In this document: positions 27,075 through 34,456 of the stretch, in pieces
Layout: every line of letters starts with the position of its first letter
How positions within the stretch are numbered: position 1 is the first letter of the stretch
Assembly: GCF_019443745.1 (NCBI RefSeq)
Contig: NZ_CP050948.1
Location: 1,178,001-1,242,000 of the forward strand
Reading direction: 5' to 3'
Length of the DNA stretch: 64,000 bases
Origin: Iamia sp. SCSIO 61187
Lineage (GTDB): Bacteria; Actinomycetota; Acidimicrobiia; Acidimicrobiales; Iamiaceae
The notes under the pieces: generated by a model
What the model was told of the DNA's origin: nothing
What the model saw: the letters and a program-made list of their open reading frames with translations, nothing else
The model's database searches: none
Made by a program: the position numbers and the translations under genes

Positions 27075-27898
27075 GACGATCGGCGGCGGGTCGCCTCGGC
27101 CACCAGGCCCCAGGCGGTGGCCACCTGGGCCACGACGACGAGAGCCCCGGCGCGGGGGCCGGCGGCGACGCCCGTGCGCAGGAGGGTGACGAAGAAGCGG
27201 GCGGGCTGGCGGCCCCGGCCGCCGTGGAAGCGGTGGGCGCCCCGCCCGTAGCGGGCCTGCTGGCGCCAGAAGGTGCGCAGGGTCAGGTCCTGGTGGTGGT
27301 CGACGGCGGCGTCGGGCGCCCACGCCAGGGCGACCCCGGCGGCGGCGAGGCGGGCGCACCAGTCCCGGTCCTCGCCGGCGGCGAGCGGGTACTCCTCGTC
27401 GAAGGGCACCCGCTGGTGCACCGCGGCCCGGACGGCGACGTTGCTGGTCGGCCCGAAGCCGACGGTGCCCGCCTCCCGGTCGAGCGTCGCGGCGGTGAGG
27501 TGGTTGGTGACGATCTGGGCGGCGGTGGCGACGGGGGACCGGGGGCGGCCGTTGCGCGTCGGCCCGGCCACGGCCTCGGCGCCGGCCTCGGCCCGCCGGC
27601 GCAGCGCCCCCACCCAGCCCGGGACGGGTCGGCAGTCGTCGTCGGTGAAGCACACGAGGTCCCCCGTGGCCGCCTGGGCCCCCAGGTTGCGGGCCGCCGC
27701 CGGCCCCCGTCCCTCGCCCCGCACCAGGCGGACGCCCGGGTGGCGGTCCACCACGGCGGCGACGGCGGCGGCGTCGCGCGACCCGTCGTCGACCACGACC
27801 ACCTCGACGTCCTCCGCCGTCTGGGCCGCCAGGGCGGCGAGGCACGCGCCCAGGGCGGTGGGCCGGTCCCGGGTCGGCACGACCACGCTGGCCCTCAC
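27071..27898 (-). CDS. Family 2 glycosyltransferase
   Basis: 275 aa: SVVVPTRDRPTALGACLAAL at the start, VVVVDDGSRD, the DXD motif CFTDDDCRP near residue 91, and FDEEYPLAAGEDRDWCARL with the catalytic Asp. The C-terminus has a short hydrophobic stretch (GALVVVAQVATAWGLVA). GTG at 27898 overlaps the flippase stop (GTGA), so this is a two-gene minus-strand operon with the flippase. Its stop overlaps that of the convergent phosphatase-superfamily gene. Confidence 0.9.
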   Translation of the reverse strand: MRASVVVPTRDRPTALGACLAALAAQTAEDVEVVVVDDGSRDAAAVAAVVDRHPGVRLVRGEGRGPAAARNLGAQAATGDLVCFTDDDCRPVPGWVGALRRRAEAGAEAVAGPTRNGRPRSPVATAAQIVTNHLTAATLDREAGTVGFGPTSNVAVRAAVHQRVPFDEEYPLAAGEDRDWCARLAAAGVALAWAPDAAVDHHQDLTLRTFWRQQARYGRGAHRFHGGRGRQPARFFVTLLRTGVAAGPRAGALVVVAQVATAWGLVAEATRRRSS

Positions 27899-29217
27899 GT
27901 GGCGACCACGGCGACGGCCAGGACCAGGGCCGCGCCGCCGAGCCCGAGGCCGAGGAGGCGGACCGTGGCCGCCCCGGGGAGCAGGCGAGCCGACGCCAGC
28001 GCCCCGGCCGCGGCCCCGGCCAGGGCGGCGGCGGTCCCGCCCGCGGCCCCCCAGGCCGGGACCGCGACCGCGGCCGTGGCCGCGAAGGCCACGACCGCGG
28101 CCAGGCCGGCCCCGGCCGATGCCTCGGCCCGCACGCGCAGGGCCGAGACCTGCACGAACAGGGCGTTGAGCGGGGCCAGGGCGACCAGGGCCAGCGCCGG
28201 GGCGAAGGCCCGGGCGGCGTCGCCGTAGTCGGGGCCGAAGACGGCCGGCACCAACCGGTCGAGGAGCAGGGCGCCGACGACGAGAGCCGGCACCAACGTC
28301 GCCGTCAGGGCCCCGGCCAGGCGGCGGAGGACGACCTCGGGCTCGGCGTGGTCCGGGCCGCCCTCGGCCAGGTGGGGGAGGGTGACGGTGAACGCCTGGA
28401 GGACGGCGTAGGTCGCCCCCAGGGCGATGCCCACGGCGAGGGCGGCGTAGCCCGACTCCGTCGCCCCCGCACCGAGCACGGCGACGGCCAGCACCCCGCC
28501 CCGCTGGGAGACCTGCACCAGCGCGGCCCCCGTCGCCTGGAGGGCGCCGAAGCGGACGGCGCCCGGGGGCACCGCGACCGGGGCGCCGGCGCCCCGCAGG
28601 AGCGGCAGGCACACCGCCGCCCCGAAGGCGACGGCGGCCACGGCCGCCACGACGAGGGCGGCGATGGCGCCGGTCGGGCCGGCGGCCTCGTGCAGGACCA
28701 GGACGGCGACGATCAGCACGGCGTTCTGGAGCGGCCAGCGGGCGCTCCAGGCCCCGGTCCGACCCAGGCCGAGGGCCGTCTGGAGCAGGAGGGCGGCGGC
28801 CACGTTGAGGGCCAGGGCGACGGCCACGGCGGCGGTGGCGAGCGGGGGCAGGCGGTCCGGGGCCATCGCGACGGCCCCGGCGGCGGCGATCGCCATCACC
28901 GCCAGCTGCACGGCCCGGCCCCGCGCCAACCGGGCCCCGAGGGCGCGGGCCAGGGCGACCCGCTCGGCCGGGGGCGCGGCCGGGACGTAGCGGGCCATCA
29001 GCGTCGGACCGCCGAGGGTCAGGGCCAGGGCCCCAAGGGTGACCACCGTGAGCGGCACGGCGAAGCGGCCGTAGGCGGTCGGCCCCAGCGCCCGCGGGAC
29101 GACCGTGGCCAGGAGCACCAGCGTCACCATCTCGGCCGCCTTGCCGGCGAGGCTGCCGGCCACCGCCCGCTGCAGCCGCGTCCCCCGGGCCGGGGTGATC
29201 GAGGGCGCGGCGCTCAC
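27895..29217 (-). CDS. Lipopolysaccharide/polysaccharide flippase-like membrane protein (MOP superfamily)
   Basis: 440 aa with about 12-14 very Ala/Val/Leu-rich helices. RLQRAVAGSLAGKAAEMVTLVLLATVVPRALGPTAYGRFAV at the start is characteristic of Wzx/polysaccharide exporters (PF01943/PF13440 type), and LVPAVFGPDYGDAARAFAPALALVALAPLNALFVQ is the matching second-half motif. It would flip lipid-linked oligosaccharide across the membrane. GTG at 29217 is chosen; the gene is divergent from gpsA with 22 nt between. Coupled to the GT2 gene downstream. Confidence 0.85.
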   Translation of the reverse strand: MSAAPSITPARGTRLQRAVAGSLAGKAAEMVTLVLLATVVPRALGPTAYGRFAVPLTVVTLGALALTLGGPTLMARYVPAAPPAERVALARALGARLARGRAVQLAVMAIAAAGAVAMAPDRLPPLATAAVAVALALNVAAALLLQTALGLGRTGAWSARWPLQNAVLIVAVLVLHEAAGPTGAIAALVVAAVAAVAFGAAVCLPLLRGAGAPVAVPPGAVRFGALQATGAALVQVSQRGGVLAVAVLGAGATESGYAALAVGIALGATYAVLQAFTVTLPHLAEGGPDHAEPEVVLRRLAGALTATLVPALVVGALLLDRLVPAVFGPDYGDAARAFAPALALVALAPLNALFVQVSALRVRAEASAGAGLAAVVAFAATAAVAVPAWGAAGGTAAALAGAAAGALASARLLPGAATVRLLGLGLGGAALVLAVAVVAT

Positions 29218-29227
29218 GGCCGCAACG

Positions 29228-29233
29228 TACTGT
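29228..29233 (+). promoter_or_regulatory. Leaderless -10 of gpsA
   Basis: TACTGT, 6 nt before ATG 29240. Confidence 0.5.
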
Positions 29234-29239
29234 CGAGCG

Positions 29240-30253
29240 ATGGACATCCGGGTCGCCGTCATCGGGGCCGGCTCGTGGGGGACGACCGTCGCCGCCCTCG
29301 CCGCCGCCAACACCCCCACGATCATCTGGTCGCGGCGGGCCGAGCTGGCCGCCCAGATCAACGACGACCACCGCAACGGCGACTACCTCGCCGACTACGA
29401 GCTGCCGCACGCCCTCGAGGCCACCGACGACCTCGAGCTGGCCGTCAGGGGGTGCGACGTGCTGGTCATGGGCGTGCCGTCGGCCGGCTTCCGCGGCGCC
29501 CTGGAGGAGGTGGCCAAGCACCTGCGCCCGTGGGTCCCGGTCATCAGCCTCACCAAGGGCCTCGAGGTCGGCACCCGCAAGCGCATGAGCGAGATCGTCA
29601 CCGAGGTCGTGCCCGGCCACCCCGTCGGCGTGCTCACCGGACCGAACCTGGCCAAGGAGGTCCTCGCCGGCCACGCCGCCGCCACCGTGATCGCCATGGA
29701 CGACCACAACGTCGCCGTCGCCCTCTCGAACCTGTTCCGGGCCCCGCTGTTCCGCGTCTACACCAACGAGGACGTGGTCGGCTGTGAGCTGGGCGGCGTC
29801 CTCAAGAACGTGGTCGCCATCGCCGCCGGGATGGCCGACGGCCTCGGCGCCGGTGACAACACCCGGGCCGCCGTCATCACCCGGGGCCTCTCGGAGATCT
29901 CGCGGCTGGGCATCGCCCTCGGCGGCGAGGCCCTGACCTTCTCCGGCCTAGCCGGCATGGGCGACCTCATCGCCACGTGCATCAGCACCCAGAGCCGCAA
30001 CCGCCACGTCGGCGAGCGCCTCGGCCGGGGCGAGACGATCGAGGAGATCATCGCCGCCATGAACATGGTCGCCGAGGGCGTCAAGACGTCCCTGGTGGTG
30101 TGGGAGCTGGCCCACGAGCTGGGCATCGACATGCCCATCGTCGAGGAGGTCAAGGCCGTGTGCCACGACGGCCGCTCGGCATCCGAGGCCTACCAGGGCC
30201 TCCTCAAGCGCGACTCCGGCCACGAGCAGGCCGGCATCCGCGCCGGCGTGTAG
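29240..30253 (+). CDS. gpsA: Glycerol-3-phosphate dehydrogenase [NAD(P)+]
   Basis: A 337-aa cytoplasmic enzyme that reduces dihydroxyacetone phosphate to sn-glycerol-3-phosphate for phospholipid synthesis. The N-terminal dinucleotide site is VIGAGSWGTTVAALAA, with GPNLAKEV and the catalytic Lys in CELGGVLKNVVAIAAGM near residue 190, then GDNTRAAVITRGLSEI and GLAGMGDLIATC. Length matches the family. ATG at 29240 has a -10 hexamer 6 nt upstream. The following gene begins on the next base after its stop. Confidence 0.95.
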   Translation: MDIRVAVIGAGSWGTTVAALAAANTPTIIWSRRAELAAQINDDHRNGDYLADYELPHALEATDDLELAVRGCDVLVMGVPSAGFRGALEEVAKHLRPWVPVISLTKGLEVGTRKRMSEIVTEVVPGHPVGVLTGPNLAKEVLAGHAAATVIAMDDHNVAVALSNLFRAPLFRVYTNEDVVGCELGGVLKNVVAIAAGMADGLGAGDNTRAAVITRGLSEISRLGIALGGEALTFSGLAGMGDLIATCISTQSRNRHVGERLGRGETIEEIIAAMNMVAEGVKTSLVVWELAHELGIDMPIVEEVKAVCHDGRSASEAYQGLLKRDSGHEQAGIRAGV

Positions 30254-32347
30254 GTGCTCCGCCGACGCAGGGGCCTCGACCGGACCCCGACCGACGGACC
30301 CCAGGCGCGCACCCGGCGCCTCGTGCCCGGCCTGGTGGACGCGGGCTGGACCCTCCCGGCCAGCCTCGCCGGCGACCAGCCGCCCGTCGCCACCCGGTTG
30401 GGCGTGGCCGACTCGCCGTGGACGGTCGTGGTCGACGGCCGGGGCGCGGTGTCGCCCGCCCCGGACTGGTTCACCCTCGACTGGGCGGTCGGCGCCGACG
30501 ACCGCTGGTACGTCCCCGCCCGGGAGCCGGGCGTCGAGCAGGTGCGGGTCGACCACGCCCCGGTCGTCGAGACCCGGATGCGCGTCCCCTCCGGCCACGT
30601 CGTGCACCGGGTCTGGGTCGGGCGCGGGCCGTCGTTCCCCGGTGACGACGAGTGGGTCCGGGTGGAGGTCGAGAACGACTCGACGCTCCCCATCGCCCTG
30701 GCCTGGATCGTCCGGCCCTGGACGCCTGACGGCCTGGCCGCGGTCCCGAACATCGACGTGGCACCAGTGCGGGACGGGTCGGGTCCGTGGCTGATCCGCG
30801 TCGGTGACGTGGCGGCCGTGCTGCCCCGCCGACCCTCGCGCTGGGCGGCCGGGGTCGGCGACGGCGACGGCCCCGACCCACTGGCGACCGTCCTGGCGGG
30901 CGAGGCCTCGTCCGAGTGGGACGACGGGCGCGGCCTGTCGATCTTCTCGGACGAGGGCCTGGCCTCGGTCATCTTGCTCGTCCCCGTGCCCCACACCGCG
31001 ACCAGCAGCATCGCCCTCCCCCGTGGTGTCGAGTCGATCAGCTCGCCGCTCGGGTGGCCCGCCGGCGGCCCCGACGCCGCTGCTGTGGCCCGCGGCTGGT
31101 CCTCGCTGGCCGACGCCGGGCCGCGCCTCGAGCTGCCGGACCCCGTGCTGGCCGACGCCCTGGCCGCCGCCCGGCGGTCGATCACCCTCAGCCACCGGGT
31201 CGTCCGCCGCCCGGCCGAGGACATGGACCGGGCGGCGCCCGTGGACCACCGGATCACCGCTGCGGGTGGGTGGGGCAGGGCCGCGCCCACACCCGTCGGC
31301 GAGCAGATGGAGATCCTCGCCGCCCTGGCGTGGTGGGGGCAGGACGACGCCGTCGACCGGGCCCTCGTCGACTGGCCGACGGGGCAGCAGCGCGGCGGGG
31401 GCTTCGGGAGCGAGGAGGCGACGGCCGCCGCCCTGCGGGCCCTCGCCGTCCACGCCGTGGCCGCCGGGGACGCCGGCCCCGCCCGGGCCTGGCTGCCCGA
31501 GGTCGGCGGCGCCGTCGAGTGGTTGGGCCGCCGGGCCCGCCGGGCGGGCCCCGGCGTCGACCCCCACGTGCTGGCCGACGGCCTCGACGCCGGCGCCGTC
31601 CTGTTCGCCCTGCTCGACCAGCCCGAGGCGGCGGCGGCCATGGCCGCCGACGCCGCCGGCGCCCGCCGGCGGGCCGGTGCCGGTCCGGCCACCGCGCCGG
31701 TGGTCGACCTCGACGCGCCGAACGTCACGCCCCGAGCGGTCGCCGCCGCCGCCGTGGCCGCGACCCGGGCCGGCGCCGAGGCCGCCGCGGTGTGGGCCCT
31801 GCTGCGGCGGGCGTCGTCGACGTGGACGTGGTCGGACCCGGAGCGGTGGATCGGCGACGACGGCCTCGTGCCCGCCCGGATGCTCTCCGCCGTCGCCCGG
31901 CTGCTCGTCGACGACCGGCCCGACGGCATCGCCGTCACCACCTGGCTGCCGCCCGCCTGGTGGGGGCTCGGGTGGGAGGTCCACGACGCCCCGACGCGGT
32001 GGGGCCGGCTGTCCTACGCCGTGCGCTGGCACAGCGGACGGCCCGCCCTGCTCTGGGAGCTGGGCGAGGCCCTCGGAGGCATCGGCGGCGACCCCGTGCT
32101 CACCGCCCCCGGGCTCGACCCGGCGTGGTCGGCGACCGAACGGCGGGGCGAGGCCCTCCTGGCGCCCGTCGCCCCGCCCGAGGGCGCCGACGTCGGGCCG
32201 GAGGTGGCCACCGGTGGCGTCGCCGTCGCCGCCCCGCCCCGGTCGGTGTGGCGGCCCCAGGACCCGGGCCCGGACGCACCCGCCCCGTCGGCCGACCCGC
32301 CGGCGCCGGGCCCCCCGCCGCCGGAGGAGGGCGGCTCGTTCACCTGA
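30254..32347 (+). CDS. Large protein of unknown function, alpha/alpha-barrel-like
   Basis: 697 aa, no signal peptide or membrane helix. The N-terminal ~250 residues look beta-rich (supersandwich-like: VRVEVENDSTLPIALAWIV). A central helical part begins DPVLADALAAARRSITLSHRV and continues with GEQMEILAALAWWGQDDAVDRALV and repeated Ala-rich helices, reminiscent of six-hairpin glycosidases such as glucoamylase or debranching-type enzymes. WLPPAWWGLGWEVHDAPTRWG near residue 565 would suit a C-terminal beta domain. No catalytic residues could be assigned. GTG directly abuts the gpsA stop. Name and function unknown. Confidence 0.6.
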   Translation: MLRRRRGLDRTPTDGPQARTRRLVPGLVDAGWTLPASLAGDQPPVATRLGVADSPWTVVVDGRGAVSPAPDWFTLDWAVGADDRWYVPAREPGVEQVRVDHAPVVETRMRVPSGHVVHRVWVGRGPSFPGDDEWVRVEVENDSTLPIALAWIVRPWTPDGLAAVPNIDVAPVRDGSGPWLIRVGDVAAVLPRRPSRWAAGVGDGDGPDPLATVLAGEASSEWDDGRGLSIFSDEGLASVILLVPVPHTATSSIALPRGVESISSPLGWPAGGPDAAAVARGWSSLADAGPRLELPDPVLADALAAARRSITLSHRVVRRPAEDMDRAAPVDHRITAAGGWGRAAPTPVGEQMEILAALAWWGQDDAVDRALVDWPTGQQRGGGFGSEEATAAALRALAVHAVAAGDAGPARAWLPEVGGAVEWLGRRARRAGPGVDPHVLADGLDAGAVLFALLDQPEAAAAMAADAAGARRRAGAGPATAPVVDLDAPNVTPRAVAAAAVAATRAGAEAAAVWALLRRASSTWTWSDPERWIGDDGLVPARMLSAVARLLVDDRPDGIAVTTWLPPAWWGLGWEVHDAPTRWGRLSYAVRWHSGRPALLWELGEALGGIGGDPVLTAPGLDPAWSATERRGEALLAPVAPPEGADVGPEVATGGVAVAAPPRSVWRPQDPGPDAPAPSADPPAPGPPPPEEGGSFT

Positions 32348-32394
32348 CGCACCGGGAGGTGGCGTCGGTCGCCCCGGCGCGACAGGATCGACCG

Positions 32395-33609
32395 GTGACC
32401 GACACCGGCGATGGCGGCTCCGCGCCGGCGACCAGGCCGGGCGGGGCGGCCATGGAGCTCCCGACCCTGCGACGCATGCTCGTCGACACCGGCGTCGAAC
32501 CGGCCGCGGTCGAGGAGGCCGAGGAGGCCGGGGTGCTCGGCTTCTTCGCCATCGAGCGCTTCGCCGTCCCCGCCCCGGCACGCTACGAGCTCGAGGAGGT
32601 CGCCCGGGTCACGGGCATGCCGGCCAAGCAGATCACGCTGATCTGGCGGTCGCTGGGCCTGCCCGAGCCCCGCCCCGGGGACCGCATCTTCACCGAGGTC
32701 GACGCCGAGGTGCTCGGCACCGTCGCCGGGCTCATCGACCTGGGCCTGATCGAGCCGGACCTGGCCGCCCAGATGAGCCGGGTCATCGGCTGGTCGCTGG
32801 CCCGGGTGGCGGCGGCCATGGTCGACTCGATCGACGCCGACCCCGGCTACCGCGGCGCCGACGACCCCCAGATGGCGGTCTTCGCCAGCACCATGCTGCC
32901 GACGCTGACCCAGGTCATCGAGCACGTGTGGCGGCGCCACCTCCAGATCGCGGCCCGGCGCCGCATCGCCCGGGAGCTCGACAGCGACGAGGGCGTCAGC
33001 CCGGTGAAGGCCGTCGGGTTCGCCGACATGGTCGGCTACACCACCTTGAGCCAGCAGGTCGACGAGCACACCCTGGCCACGGTCGTCGGCCGGTTCGAGG
33101 AGATCGCCTACGACACGGTGAGCAGCTTCGACGGGCGGGTCGTGAAGATGATCGGCGACGAGGTCATGTACGTCACCGACGACCCGGCCGAGGCGGTCCG
33201 GATCGGCCTGGCGCTGGCCGACGAGTACGCCGCCGACGAGGCCCTGTCCGACGTCCGGGTCGGCATCGCCTGCGGCCCCGTCGTCGAGCGGGAGGCGGAC
33301 CTCTACGGGCCGGTCGTGAACCTGGCCAGCCGCATCGTCCACATCGCCTTCCCCGGCTCGGTGATCACCACCGACGACGTCCACACCGTGGTCGGCGACG
33401 AGCCCTTCCTGGCCTGGAAGTCGCTCAAGCCCCGGCGGATCAAGGACATCGGCCGGGTCCCGCTCTGGGCCGTGCGCCTGGCCGAGGACCCCGACCGGGC
33501 GGGCCGGCCCCGCGCCGACATCCGCGAGCGCCGGACCGAGGCCCGCGAGGCCCGCCTGGCCGCCCTCGAGGAGGGTCGGGCGCGGGAGGGTCGGTCGCGG
33601 GGCCGGTAG
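32395..33609 (+). CDS. Class III adenylate/guanylate cyclase with Rv1264-like regulatory domain
   Basis: 404 aa. Residues ~20-190 are helical: LRRMLVDTGVEPAAVEEAEEAGVLGFFAIERF, PARYELEEVARVTGMPAKQI and DRIFTEVDAEVL. They match the adenylate-cyclase regulatory module known from the pH-responsive mycobacterial enzyme Rv1264. The catalytic domain runs from residue ~205: metal Asp in AVGFADMVGYTTLS, second Asp in RVVKMIGDEVMYVT, and substrate/transition-state region LYGPVVNLASRI. It would make cAMP in the cytosol. A charged coiled tail ends the protein. GTG 32395 has CAGGAT 6 nt upstream; ATG 32452 is the alternative. Confidence 0.9.
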   Translation: MTDTGDGGSAPATRPGGAAMELPTLRRMLVDTGVEPAAVEEAEEAGVLGFFAIERFAVPAPARYELEEVARVTGMPAKQITLIWRSLGLPEPRPGDRIFTEVDAEVLGTVAGLIDLGLIEPDLAAQMSRVIGWSLARVAAAMVDSIDADPGYRGADDPQMAVFASTMLPTLTQVIEHVWRRHLQIAARRRIARELDSDEGVSPVKAVGFADMVGYTTLSQQVDEHTLATVVGRFEEIAYDTVSSFDGRVVKMIGDEVMYVTDDPAEAVRIGLALADEYAADEALSDVRVGIACGPVVEREADLYGPVVNLASRIVHIAFPGSVITTDDVHTVVGDEPFLAWKSLKPRRIKDIGRVPLWAVRLAEDPDRAGRPRADIRERRTEAREARLAALEEGRAREGRSRGR

Positions 33610-33612
33610 CCT
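33607..33612 (+). promoter_or_regulatory. Leaderless -10 of L,D-transpeptidase gene
   Basis: TAGCCT, 6 nt before GTG 33619; it overlaps the stop codon of the cyclase gene. Confidence 0.4.
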
Positions 33613-33618
33613 GCTCGG

Positions 33619-34407
33619 GTGGGTCGTGCGGCACGATGGGCCGGTCCCGTGGTCGTGTCGGTCTGCCTCGGCCTGCTGGTCGGGGTCCTGGCCGTCACCG
33701 CCCGTCCGGCGGAGGTGGTCGTCGCCCGCGCCCCCCAGCGCCCGCCGCCGGGGCCGGCGCTGGTCGAGGGCGACTGGCCCGTCACCACCCCGCCGGCGCC
33801 CGAGCACCCGACGTCGTTCCGGGTGGCCGATGCCGTGGGCCCCACGATCGAGCTGTGGCGGGCGCCGGGTGAGCCGCTCGGGACGACGCTCGACAACCCG
33901 ACCTGGGAGGGCCTGGCGGTGGTGTTCGCCGTCCTCGAGGAACGGGGCTCCTGGCTGCGGGTCCGGGTCTCGACCCGCCCCAACGGGACGACGGCGTGGG
34001 TCCGGCGGGCCGACGTCGACCTCCGCACCGTGCCCAACTGGGTCCAGGTCGAGGTCGGGGCCCGGCGGGTCACGGTCTTCCACGGCGACACCCCGCTGCT
34101 GAGCACGACGGTGGCCGTGGGCCGGGCGGCCACGCCCACCCCGACGGGGTCGTACTTCGTCGACGGCATCGTGCCCCTCGACCCGCCCCACCCGGCCTAC
34201 GGCGCCGGCCAGGTCAGCGTGAGCGCGTTCAGCGAGACGCTGACGTCCTTCGGCGGCGGCGTCGGCCAGATCGCCCTCCACGGCACCCAGGCCACGGCCC
34301 TGCTCGGCCAGGAGACCAGCAACGGCTGCGTCCGCCTCGACAACGACGGCATCCGCGCCGTGATGGCCCTCGCCCCGACCGGCACCCCCGTCGAGATCGT
34401 GGCGTAG
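33619..34407 (+). CDS. L,D-transpeptidase (YkuD domain)
   Basis: 262 aa: an N-terminal membrane anchor/signal (WAGPVVVSVCLGLLVGVLAVTA), an SH3-like stretch at residues ~65-130 (PLGTTLDNPTWEGLAVVFAVLEERGSWLRVRV, AWVRRADVDL), then the YkuD catalytic domain with HGT (QIALHGTQ) and the catalytic Cys in SNGCVRLDNDG near residue 238. It forms 3-3 peptidoglycan cross-links outside the membrane. The SH3-like plus YkuD layout is common in actinobacteria. The adjacent inverted repeat after the stop probably ends transcription from both sides. Confidence 0.92.
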   Translation: MGRAARWAGPVVVSVCLGLLVGVLAVTARPAEVVVARAPQRPPPGPALVEGDWPVTTPPAPEHPTSFRVADAVGPTIELWRAPGEPLGTTLDNPTWEGLAVVFAVLEERGSWLRVRVSTRPNGTTAWVRRADVDLRTVPNWVQVEVGARRVTVFHGDTPLLSTTVAVGRAATPTPTGSYFVDGIVPLDPPHPAYGAGQVSVSAFSETLTSFGGGVGQIALHGTQATALLGQETSNGCVRLDNDGIRAVMALAPTGTPVEIVA

Positions 34408-34427
34408 CAGAGGACCCGCGACGTGCC

Positions 34428-34456
34428 GGACGCGACGTGCCAGGCACGTCGCGTCC
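34428..34456. terminator. Bidirectional terminator between L,D-transpeptidase and mannosidase genes
   Basis: GGACGCGACGTGCC and its reverse complement form a perfect 14-bp stem around a single A. It sits 20 nt after the transpeptidase stop and directly adjoins the stop of the convergent mannosidase gene. A third partial copy, GCGACGTGCC, lies at 34418-34427. Confidence 0.7.
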
